DNA of 64,000 bases from the NCBI GenBank assembly GCA_013416455.1, contig JACCES010000001.1, positions 496,001-560,000 of the forward strand, in the 5' to 3' direction. The notes under the pieces were generated by a model, which worked only from the letters and a program-made list of their open reading frames with translations, made no database searches and was not told where the DNA came from. The stretch comes from Alcaligenaceae bacterium (GTDB taxonomy: Bacteria > Pseudomonadota > Gammaproteobacteria > Burkholderiales > Burkholderiaceae_B). The translations under genes and the position numbers were made by a program. Numbering within the stretch: position 1 is the first letter of the stretch; every line of letters begins with the position of its first letter. Below, in pieces: positions 1-6,929 of the stretch.

Positions 1-1655
1 TGCATGGTGTGCTCGATGATCACAATGGTGATGCCGGCCCTGCGCAGGCTCGCCACGACGTCCACGACCTGGTCGATCTCGGAGCCGCCCAGGCCCGCCA
101 GCACTTCGTCGAGCAGCAGCAGCGTGGGCCGGGTGGCCAGAGCCCTGGCAATTTCCATGAGCCGCAACTGCACGGCCGGAAGCGCACCCGCGACCGAATC
201 CGCATGCGCCTGCATGCCCACCAGCCGCAAGGCTTCCAGCGCCACCTGATGCGCCTTGGCTTCATCCGTTTCCGATGCGAGGGCGCCGACCTTGACGTTG
301 TCCAGCACGCTCATGCGCGAGAAGGCCCGCACCACCTGGAAGGTGCGGCCCACGCCCAGCGCGCACACTTCGAATGGCCGCAAGCCGACGAGCTCTCTGG
401 ATTCGAACATGACGCTGCCCCGGCTCGGCCGCAGGATGCCATTGAGCAGATTGAACATCGTGGTCTTGCCCGCGCCGTTTGGCCCGATGATCCCCAGGAT
501 TTCGTTGCGGCGCACCTCGAACGCAACATCCTGAACGGCTTGCAGGCCGCCGAAATTCTTCGACAGGCCGCGGACCCTCAGGATGATGTCGCCCATGGGG
601 CCCGCATGGGTGGCAGGGAAGCGGCCGGTGCCGTCTGTCGCCGCCGGCGCGGGCGCCGGTGGAGAGGCCGGTGTTGCATCAGTGGTGCGCCGCAGCTTCC
701 GCATGATCCATGGGATCAGCCCTTCGGGAGCCATGGTGATGACGATGATGAGGGCAACCCCATAGACAACCCCTTGGATGCCGGGCAGCGTCTTGCCCAC
801 GGTGGCGGTGAACATTTCGCTGAGCGGCAGCAGCACCAAGGCGCCGATCACCGGCCCCGCCAGCCACCCCACGCCGCCGAACATCGTGAAAATGAGCGCC
901 TGGGCCGATACCAGCATGCCGAACACGGAGTGTGGCGTAACGATGACCAGCACCACGGCATAAAGCCCGCCGACGATGCCGGCAATGGCCCCGGAGACCG
1001 CCAGCGCCAACAGTTTCCAGCGAAACGGATTGATGCCGGACGCTTCGGCCGCCAATTCGTTCTGCTTGATGGCGAGCAGGATATGCCCGAAACGGGAACG
1101 CCCGATACGCAGCTGGACGAACAGCGCCAGCACCAGCAGCGCCATGGCGATCAGCATATGCATGCGCGGATTCTCGAATTGCAGGTAGCGCCAGCCGCCC
1201 TCGCGGATCATGGGCAATGCCACTTCCTGGTGGCCCAGCCATTCGAACACGTAGAGCAGCGCCAGCGGGTAGGCCAGCATGGCCAGACTGAAATACACGC
1301 CCCGCAGGCGGAACGTGGGCAGGCCGACCAGCAGCCCCGCCAGGCCGCCGACCGCGCCGGCCGCCACGATGCCGATCATGGGCGAAATGCCGTAGTGGGT
1401 GAACAGCAGGGCCACGGTATATGCGCCCAGCCCGAAGAACGCGGCGTGCCCGAAGGACAAAAGGCCGGAATATCCGCTGAAGATATTCCAGGACACGCCC
1501 ACCGTCGCCCATAAAGGCACCAGCGTCATGACGAGCAGAAAGTAGCTGTTCTGCGTCAGCAGCGATGCCAGCAGATAAAGCAGGGCTGAGACCAGTATGG
1601 CCGCGACCGGCGACTTCGCAATGGTGTATGGCATGGAGCGAGGGGTCTTAGGCAC
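1..1655 (-). CDS. Branched-chain amino acid ABC transporter LivM-LivG fusion (permease + ATPase), 3' truncated by window edge
   Basis: One uninterrupted frame carries a LivM-type inner-membrane permease (about residues 8-310, multiple hydrophobic helices) and then a LivG-type ATPase from about residue 354. The joint is an Ala/Pro-rich linker (about nt 600-680) with no stop. The ATPase half shows Walker A GPNGAGKTT (about residues 391-399), Walker B LLLLDE and the H-loop histidine in IIEHTM at the window edge. The signature region reads LPAVQLR rather than LSGGQ. The GTG at 1655 is chosen because AAGGA lies 9 nt upstream and the start overlaps the livH stop; an in-frame ATG at 1634 has no ribosome site. 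It would pair with LivH to import branched-chain amino acids or a related acid. LivF and the binding protein are outside the window or absent. Confidence 0.9.
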   Translation of the reverse strand, partial: MPKTPRSMPYTIAKSPVAAILVSALLYLLASLLTQNSYFLLVMTLVPLWATVGVSWNIFSGYSGLLSFGHAAFFGLGAYTVALLFTHYGISPMIGIVAAGAVGGLAGLLVGLPTFRLRGVYFSLAMLAYPLALLYVFEWLGHQEVALPMIREGGWRYLQFENPRMHMLIAMALLVLALFVQLRIGRSRFGHILLAIKQNELAAEASGINPFRWKLLALAVSGAIAGIVGGLYAVVLVIVTPHSVFGMLVSAQALIFTMFGGVGWLAGPVIGALVLLPLSEMFTATVGKTLPGIQGVVYGVALIIVITMAPEGLIPWIMRKLRRTTDATPASPPAPAPAATDGTGRFPATHAGPMGDIILRVRGLSKNFGGLQAVQDVAFEVRRNEILGIIGPNGAGKTTMFNLLNGILRPSRGSVMFESRELVGLRPFEVCALGVGRTFQVVRAFSRMSVLDNVKVGALASETDEAKAHQVALEALRLVGMQAHADSVAGALPAVQLRLMEIARALATRPTLLLLDEVLAGLGGSEIDQVVDVVASLRRAGITIVIIEHTM

Positions 1656-2610
1656 GGTCTGTATTCCTTCCGAACAGCCCCTGCGGCCTGAGCAGCATGA
1701 CCAACAGGAACATGACAAAGATGGCGGCGTTCTGCAGCTGCAGGGGCAGCACCAGGCTGGACATCTGCTGGATGAAGCCGATGCATAGTCCGCCCCAGAA
1801 GGCTCCTTTGATGCTGCCCATGCCGCCCAGCACGACGCCCGCGTACATGATGACTACGAACTCGTGGCCCACGTAAGGCTGGAATGGGTAGGATGACGCC
1901 AGCAGCCCGCCGGCCGCCCCGGTGATGGCGGCCCCCAGCGCGAAGGCGAAGCGGTGCGCCTTCGTGACATCGATGCCCATGTAGGTCGCGGCTTCGGCGT
2001 TGTCGGCCGCCGCCCGCAGCACTTTTCCGGTGCGGGTGCGGCTGATGAACAGTGCCACGAGAACCGCGATGACGACGGTGGCCAGGAAGGTGAGTGTGCG
2101 CGCCTTGTTCAGAAAGAGCATGAGATCCTCGCCTGCGAACGGGCCCAGCACCCAGGCGGAAGATGAAAGCGGCGTCTGGATGGTGTGCGGCGAGGAACCG
2201 AACAGGATCAGGCCGCCGTTTGCCAGCACCAGCGACAAGCCCAGCGTCAATATCAATTGCGGATAGTGTCCGTCGCCTTCCGTGCCCGCCACGCGCGCGC
2301 CAGTGACTCTTGCCAGCAGGGCCGGGTGCAGAATGGCGCCGATCAGATAGAGTACGCCGCCCGCCACCAGCGCGCTGACCACCAGCCCGGCCCAGGGCCC
2401 GAAGACGGCGTTGATGCCCGTCAGCTGGAAAAAGAAGAACGCGGCATACATGCCCAGCATCATGAATTCGCCCTGGGCGAAGTTGATGACGCGCATGACG
2501 CTGAAGATCATGCCGAGACCCACGCACAGCAGCCCGTACACGCTGCCGATCAGAATGCTGGTAAGCAGCAGCTGCAGTATGTTTTCAAGAAGAATCAGGC
2601 CATCACTCAT
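1648..2610 (-). CDS. livH: Branched-chain amino acid ABC transporter permease LivH
   Basis: A 320-residue inner-membrane permease with about eight hydrophobic segments. It has the LivH-type opening (LLTSILIGSVYGLLCVGLG) and the conserved E-F-M segment (INFAQGEFMMLGMYAAF). A strong AAGGAGG precedes the ATG. The stop overlaps the GTG start of the downstream LivM-LivG fusion, so the two are probably translationally coupled. It forms half of the transmembrane channel with the LivM part of the fusion. The substrate could be leucine/isoleucine/valine or an aromatic or organic acid, since this permease family is widely reused in Burkholderiales catabolic clusters. Confidence 0.93.
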   Translation of the reverse strand: MSDGLILLENILQLLLTSILIGSVYGLLCVGLGMIFSVMRVINFAQGEFMMLGMYAAFFFFQLTGINAVFGPWAGLVVSALVAGGVLYLIGAILHPALLARVTGARVAGTEGDGHYPQLILTLGLSLVLANGGLILFGSSPHTIQTPLSSSAWVLGPFAGEDLMLFLNKARTLTFLATVVIAVLVALFISRTRTGKVLRAAADNAEAATYMGIDVTKAHRFAFALGAAITGAAGGLLASSYPFQPYVGHEFVVIMYAGVVLGGMGSIKGAFWGGLCIGFIQQMSSLVLPLQLQNAAIFVMFLLVMLLRPQGLFGRNTDRA

Positions 2611-2638
2611 GCAAGCCTCCTTTTAGCGTCAACAGGCC

Positions 2639-3448
2639 CTAGCCCCCGATGCGCGCCATGGCTCCGCCGTCCACGGGCAGATTGATGCCGGTGATGAAGG
2701 CGGCGCGATCAGACGCCAGGAATACCGCCGCATTGGCGACATCCCAGGCGGACCCCATATGGCCGCGCAGCGGCACCTGTGCATTGCGCTCGGCAATGAT
2801 CTGTTCGCGCGACTTGCCGCTCAGCCGGACGCGCGTCTCGATCGCCATGGGCGTATCGAGCAGCCCCGGCAGAATCGCATTTGCACGGATGCCCTTGGCC
2901 GCATACTGCATGGCGATATGCTGGGTGAGCCCCAGCACCCCCATCTTGGTGACCTTGTAGGCAAGATTCGGAGACATGGCCACACTGACAATGGAGGAAA
3001 TATTGATGATGTTTCCTGATTGCTGCTTGTCCATGACGGCCAGGACATGTTTGCAGGTCATGGCCATACCGCGCAGATTGACGGTGTACAGATGGTCGAA
3101 CGCTTCTTCCGTGATGCTGTCGATCGGCTGGTCGCCGCCGCCGGCCGCCATGCCTACGTTGTTGTGCAGAATGTCGATGCGGCCATGGCGTTGGACCACT
3201 TCGGCCACCATGCCGCGAATGTCGCCCTCGCGCGAGATATCGGCCGCCGCCGCCCAGGCCTGGCCGCCTTCGGCGAGGATCTGATCCACCGTTTCCTGGG
3301 CGGATTGCATTTCACGATCGACCACTACGACAGTGGCGCCCTCTCTGGCGAACGACAAGGCGGTTGCCCGGCCGTTGCCGATCGTCAGGCCCGGTGTCTG
3401 GCCGCCGCCGACCACGATGGCAATACGGTTCTGCAATAGTTTTTCCAT
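2639..3448 (-). CDS. Short-chain dehydrogenase/reductase (SDR), 269 aa
   Basis: A Rossmann-fold NAD(P)-dependent oxidoreductase. Visible motifs are an extended glycine loop (GGGQTPGLTIGNG, residues 14-26, longer than the usual TGxxxGIG), NNVG at 96-99, the catalytic Ser around 151, Tyr164 and Lys168, and the C-terminal VDGG. The start is set at MEKLLQ because family homology begins there; the open frame extends 42 codons upstream but that part is low-complexity. The gene lies 28 bp upstream of livH on the same strand. It resembles the SDR at 21036, with the same long glycine loop, which suggests a shared subfamily. Substrate unknown; probably a hydroxyacyl or alcohol intermediate. Confidence 0.88.
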   Translation of the reverse strand: MEKLLQNRIAIVVGGGQTPGLTIGNGRATALSFAREGATVVVVDREMQSAQETVDQILAEGGQAWAAAADISREGDIRGMVAEVVQRHGRIDILHNNVGMAAGGGDQPIDSITEEAFDHLYTVNLRGMAMTCKHVLAVMDKQQSGNIINISSIVSVAMSPNLAYKVTKMGVLGLTQHIAMQYAAKGIRANAILPGLLDTPMAIETRVRLSGKSREQIIAERNAQVPLRGHMGSAWDVANAAVFLASDRAAFITGINLPVDGGAMARIGG

Positions 3449-3551
3449 CTCGGATTCGCGTCCTGTGGTTCCTGGTGAAGAATTCCGGCGGCCGGCGCTT
3501 GCAGGGGGCTGATTCCGGATTGAATCAGCCGGTCTGCTTTCCGGCGCACCC

Positions 3552-4253
3552 TTATTCGTCTTTGAAGACGACAAAATTTTCCAGAGTTTCCCGTTCTGTT
3601 TTCAGGTGGTTCTCCACGCGCCGCATGTCCGCGTACCCCATGCTCATGCCGCAGACGAAGCCTTCGTCCTCCGGCAAGGCCAGGAATCGGGCAATGATGC
3701 GATGAAACGGCGTGAAGGCCGCCTGGGGGCAGGTCGAGATGCCACGGGCCTGCGCGGCAAGCATGACGTTCTGCAGGAACATGCCGTAGTCCAGCCAGGA
3801 CCCCAGCTCCATGGTGCGGTCCATGGTGAAGATCAGGGCCACCGGCGCATCGAAGAAACAGAAGTTGCGCCCCAACTGAACGTGCATGCCGCGCTTGTCT
3901 TCGCGTTTGAGCCCGAGGAGCCCGTACAGATCCCAGCCGACCTTCCGGCGCCGTTCCAGGAAGGGTGATTTCCACGTGGTGGGATAGTAGGCATACGCCT
4001 CGGTTTCATTGGCGCGAAGCTGCGGGTCGTCGTAGACCGCCATCAGGTCCGAGCTCAGCCTTTCCTTTGCCCGGCCTCGCAATACATAGACTTTCCATGG
4101 CTGCGTGTTGCTGCCCGAAGGCGCCCAGCGCGCGGCCTTCAGAATTGCACGGATCGTGTCGGCGGGCACATCGTCCGGCAGGAAGGCGCGGACGGCGCGG
4201 CGCGATACCATCACATCGTCGACGATAGCGGCCCTGGACTCGTTTGTTGCCAT
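3552..4253 (-). CDS. Nitroreductase family protein (FMN-dependent)
   Basis: A 233-residue protein with the nitroreductase/FMN fold. The N-terminal SRRAVRAFLPDDVP and APSGSNTQPW are the usual flavin-phosphate contacts, and the central GSWLDYGMFLQNVMLAA and C-terminal GMSMGYAD segments are typical. It should reduce nitro, quinone or similar electrophiles with NAD(P)H in the cytoplasm. The ATG at 4253 is preferred because AAGGA lies 8 nt upstream; an ATG three codons earlier has the same purines directly against it. The gene heads the leftward run that contains the SDR, LivH and LivM-LivG, with a 103-bp gap to the SDR. Confidence 0.9.
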   Translation of the reverse strand: MATNESRAAIVDDVMVSRRAVRAFLPDDVPADTIRAILKAARWAPSGSNTQPWKVYVLRGRAKERLSSDLMAVYDDPQLRANETEAYAYYPTTWKSPFLERRRKVGWDLYGLLGLKREDKRGMHVQLGRNFCFFDAPVALIFTMDRTMELGSWLDYGMFLQNVMLAAQARGISTCPQAAFTPFHRIIARFLALPEDEGFVCGMSMGYADMRRVENHLKTERETLENFVVFKDE

Positions 4254-4338
4254 GCACCTCATCCTTTTTCATTTGGCCCTGGGGAAGCTCTGAATCGGCA
4301 AATTCGATCGACACAAGGCAACGCTCGGAAACGAGCCT

Positions 4339-4464
4339 GTGAAGAACTCCGACCTGTCGGCCGGAGCTTCTCCGCCACAATGCAGGGGCGCCTTCGGCGC
4401 CACATTGACATAGCCCCGCTCGACCTCGTCGTGAACGACGAGGCTTGCGCGTGGGCGCGTGGTC
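4339..4464. repeat. Dispersed structured repeat, copy A
   Basis: This intergenic stretch matches 30832-31036 in blocks: gtgaagaactcc, cggccggagcttctccgccacaat, cgct(c/t)gacctcg, and a terminal aggcttgcgc...ggcgcgtggtc. Between the blocks sit hairpins: CCGAC/GTCGG (4350s), GGCGCC-TTC-GGCGCC (4387-4401), and CCTCGTCGT-GA-ACGACGAGG (4424-4443). The sequences of the hairpins differ from copy B while pairing is kept. No open frame of interest is present. The orientation of any transcript is unknown. Confidence 0.75.
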
Positions 4465-4510
4465 GACGCGAATCCGGGCGTTGGAGATTCCAGGACCCGG
4501 CCGGTTGCCC

Positions 4511-4529
4511 AGTATCCCGAAGGGATACT
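4511..4529. promoter_or_regulatory. Short perfect hairpin AGTATCCC-GAA-GGGATACT
   Basis: An 8-bp perfect stem with a 3-nt loop in the AT-rich leader upstream of tenA, followed by TTTAT. It could be a weak terminator or a protein-binding palindrome. Nothing else in 4465-4540 looks functional. Confidence 0.4.
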
Positions 4530-4569
4530 TTATCGACGGTTACATATAATTAAAAGTCACATATTTCTA

Positions 4570-4575
4570 TATAAT
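4570..4575 (+). promoter_or_regulatory. Candidate -10 box TATAAT upstream of tenA
   Basis: A perfect TATAAT sits in an unusually AT-rich stretch (4540-4600) of an otherwise GC-rich window, about 220 nt before the tenA start. No convincing -35 lies 16-18 nt upstream (the best there is TAATTA), so this is a tentative assignment. I looked for a TPP riboswitch in the leader and did not find the conserved CUGAGA core. Confidence 0.35.
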
Positions 4576-4792
4576 CCCATCAGCGTTTTTGATATGTATA
4601 GGGGCGGCTACAAGTCCGTTGATAATGGGCATGGGCGCAGCGCGCTGTCCGGTTTCCGGAGCTGAAATTTCCCGCTGCTACACTGCCGGCAACCGGCTTC
4701 ATCGCCCGCGCTTCATCACGAGAAACGATATGTGCATCGTCTGCGATCGGCTTCGGGTCAATCCCGGCAACCCCTTATTCCGGAGGCATGTG

Positions 4793-5455
4793 GTGGACTC
4801 ACCGTTCGACCGGCTCAAGCAGGCCTGCGCGTCCGAATGGCGCGCGTACTGCGAGCATGAATTCGTCAGGCAGCTCGGCGCCGGCACCCTTCCCATGGAA
4901 TCCTTCCAGCATTACCTGAAGCAGGACTACCTTTTCCTGGTGCATTTCGGTCGGGCCTGGGGCCTGGCCGTCTACAAGAGCCGGGACATCGGCGAGTTGC
5001 GCCAGTCCCTCGATTCCCTGAAGGCCATCATCGATATCGAACTCGGCCTGCATGTGAAGTTCTGCGGCGAATGGGGCATCACCGAAACCGAACTCGCCAG
5101 CCTGGAAGAATCCCGCGCCACGCTGGCCTATACCCGCTATGTGCTGGAAACCGGCAACCGGGGCGACATCCTCGACCTGCACGTCGCGCTGGCTCCCTGC
5201 ATCGTCGGCTATGCCGAAATCGGCAACTGGCTGGTGGACCAGCGCTTCACCAAACGCCTGGGCAACCCCTACGGCGCCTGGATGGACATGTACACATCCA
5301 GGGAATTCCAGCAGGCCGCCCAAGCCGAAGTCGACTGGATCAACACCCGGATGGAAGGCATCAGCGAAGCCCGCTTCCAGGAACTTGCCCGCATCTTTTC
5401 CGAAGCCACCCGCCTCGAAGCCGACTTCTGGGAAATGGGATTGACGCGGACGTAG
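4793..5455 (+). CDS. tenA: TenA family thiaminase II / aminopyrimidine salvage protein
   Basis: A 220-residue all-helical haem-oxygenase-like protein. In TenA enzymes it hydrolyses thiamine or formylaminopyrimidine to recover hydroxymethylpyrimidine. The nucleophilic Cys is at about residue 136 in HVALAPCIVGY, the pocket Asp is in YLKQDYLF (about 45), and the late acidic residue in EADFWEM is present. The GTG at 4793 is chosen because CGGAGG sits 6 nt upstream and TenA homology starts there. The frame is open upstream to 4589, including an ATG at 4731 giving an MCIVCDRL extension, which cannot be excluded. The stop codon is part of a perfect hairpin. No thiamine biosynthesis gene is adjacent. 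Confidence 0.87.
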   Translation: MDSPFDRLKQACASEWRAYCEHEFVRQLGAGTLPMESFQHYLKQDYLFLVHFGRAWGLAVYKSRDIGELRQSLDSLKAIIDIELGLHVKFCGEWGITETELASLEESRATLAYTRYVLETGNRGDILDLHVALAPCIVGYAEIGNWLVDQRFTKRLGNPYGAWMDMYTSREFQQAAQAEVDWINTRMEGISEARFQELARIFSEATRLEADFWEMGLTRT

Positions 5456-5479
5456 AACAGTCCACTGCGGACTGTTCTA
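5453..5479. terminator. Perfect 11-bp hairpin at the tenA stop
   Basis: TAGAACAGTCC-ACTGC-GGACTGTTCTA includes the tenA stop codon. It is not followed by a T-tract, so it may act as a processing or barrier structure rather than a classical terminator. A variant with compensating changes (AACAGTGC-CTGC-GCACTGTT) occurs at 30949-30968 inside copy B of the dispersed repeat. Confidence 0.6.
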
Positions 5480-5488
5480 CGCCTCGTC

Positions 5489-5654
5489 AATCGGAGCGGC
5501 ATGCAGGCCGCGACGTGGGAATCGGAGCGGCATGCAGGCCGCGACGTGGACGAGCTCTCGGAATCGGAGCCACACGCAAGCCGCGACGTAGACGAGCTCT
5601 CGGAGTCTGAGCAGCATGCAAGCCGCGACGTGCGAATCGAAGCCCCACGCAGCC
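5489..5654. repeat. REP-like tandem array, four clear units plus a decayed fifth
   Basis: Units begin at 5489, 5520, 5562, 5604 and (decayed) 5635. The 30-nt core is AATCGGAGCGGCATGCAGG followed by CCGCGACGTGG. Units 2 to 4 are separated by a 12-nt spacer (acgagctctcgg), giving a 42-nt period. Each core has GGAG followed by an imperfect palindrome CGGC-ATGCAG-GCCG, the layout expected of repetitive extragenic palindromes. The array fills the gap between the convergent genes tenA and the thiolase. One further core copy lies at 30986-31010. Confidence 0.8.
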
Positions 5655-5660
5655 CCCCCT

Positions 5661-6866
5661 TCACACCCTCTGAAACACCCCCGCCGCCCCCATGCCCGTG
5701 CCCACGCACATGGTGACCATGCCGTAGTCCAGCTTGTGCCGCCGCAGCGCATGGACGACGGTGGCCGCGCGTATGGCCCCCGTCGCCCCCAGCGGGTGGC
5801 CCAGGGCAATGGCGCCGCCCAGCGGGTTCACAATGGCCGGGTCGAGGTCCAGTTCGCGCATGACCGCAAGCGCCTGGGCGGCGAAGGCCTCGTTCAGCTC
5901 GATCCAGCCCAGCTGGCCCTGTCGCAGGCCGGCCAGCGCCAGCGCATGCGGAATGGCTTCCCGTGGTCCGATGCCCATGATTTCCGGCGCGACGCCCTTC
6001 ACCGAAAAGCTGACGAAGCGGGCCAGCGGAGTCAGCCCGTGATCCCGCAGGGCGCGCTCGGACACCACCAGCAGCGCACCCGCGCCATCGGAAGTCTGCG
6101 AGCTGTTGCCGGCGGTGACGCTGCCTTTTGCGGCAAACACCGGCCTGAGCCGGGCCAGGGCTTCGAGACTGGTGTCGGAGCGCGGCCCTTCATCGTGCTC
6201 GGCCCGGCGGACGGAAACGTCGATCTCGCCGGCCCGGCCGCCTTCCAGGATGGGCGTACGCAACGGGATGTCCACCGGCAGGATCTCGTCGGCGAACTCG
6301 CCTTTTTCCCGCGCCGCCAGCGCACGCTGGTGCGACTGCAGCGCGAAGGCATCCTGGTCTTCGCGCGATACCTGCCAGCGCCGCGCGACCTGCTCGGCGG
6401 TCAGCCCCATGCCGAAGGCGATGCCCAGGTTCTCGTCGCGCTCGAAGATGGCGGGACTGAAGCTGGTGTTGACGCCCATCACCGGCACCTGGCTCATGGA
6501 CTCGATGCCGGCGGCAATGATGATGTCGGCCTCGCCCGTGCGGATGCGCGCCGCCGCCATGGCGACGGCCGTCAGCCCCGATGCGCAGAAGCGATTCACG
6601 GTGACGCCCGGAACGGATACCGGGAGGCCGGCCAGCAAGGTGGCGATGCGGCCCACGTTCAGGCCCTGCGGGCCTTCCGGTATGGCGCAGCCGACGATGA
6701 CGTCTTCCACGGCTTGCGGGTCCAGCGCGGGGGCCCGGGCCACGAGCCCCCGCAGCACGGCGGCCAGCAGATCGTCGGGCCGGGTCCGCGAGAACATCCC
6801 GCGCGGCGCCTTGCCCACGGGCGTGCGCGTGGCCGCAACAATATAGGCATCTTGCAATTCAGGCAT
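5661..6866 (-). CDS. Acetyl-CoA C-acyltransferase (beta-ketothiolase)
   Basis: A 401-residue thiolase that should cleave 3-ketoacyl-CoA with CoA in the last step of beta-oxidation. All catalytic motifs are intact: nucleophile Cys94 in VNRFCASGL, His357 in GHPLGATGA, and the acid/base Cys387 in CVGTGMGAA. A GGAG 8 nt before the ATG supports the start. It follows the HAD-ECH gene by 63 nt on the same strand, the same pairing as FadN-FadA in Bacillus. A 19-codon leader frame with a better ribosome site lies between the two and overlaps this start. Confidence 0.95.
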   Translation of the reverse strand: MPELQDAYIVAATRTPVGKAPRGMFSRTRPDDLLAAVLRGLVARAPALDPQAVEDVIVGCAIPEGPQGLNVGRIATLLAGLPVSVPGVTVNRFCASGLTAVAMAAARIRTGEADIIIAAGIESMSQVPVMGVNTSFSPAIFERDENLGIAFGMGLTAEQVARRWQVSREDQDAFALQSHQRALAAREKGEFADEILPVDIPLRTPILEGGRAGEIDVSVRRAEHDEGPRSDTSLEALARLRPVFAAKGSVTAGNSSQTSDGAGALLVVSERALRDHGLTPLARFVSFSVKGVAPEIMGIGPREAIPHALALAGLRQGQLGWIELNEAFAAQALAVMRELDLDPAIVNPLGGAIALGHPLGATGAIRAATVVHALRRHKLDYGMVTMCVGTGMGAAGVFQRV

Positions 6867-6918
6867 GTCGGTCTCCGCCCGGGGGCAGTGAACGCAGTGA
6901 GCGTAGGGGTCGTTTCAT
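6859..6918 (-). CDS. Possible 19-residue leader peptide overlapping the thiolase start
   Basis: After a strong ribosome site (AAGGAGATGGAT) an ATG at 6918 opens a 19-codon frame rich in Arg, Pro and Leu (MKRPLRSLRSLPPGGDRHA). Its TGA overlaps codons 2-3 of the thiolase, a geometry that would allow translational coupling. No homology is recognised. It could be a coupling leader or chance. Confidence 0.35.
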   Translation of the reverse strand: MKRPLRSLRSLPPGGDRHA

Positions 6919-6929
6919 ATCCATCTCCT

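Noticed and set aside
4589-4792. TPP riboswitch before tenA
   Set aside because: The conserved CUGAGA and the 3' AACCUGAU-type core were not found; leader has only an AT-rich segment and small hairpins.
5489-5654. CRISPR-like repeat array
   Set aside because: Units differ, spacers are identical 12-nt sequences rather than unique 30-nt ones, and no cas genes are present.
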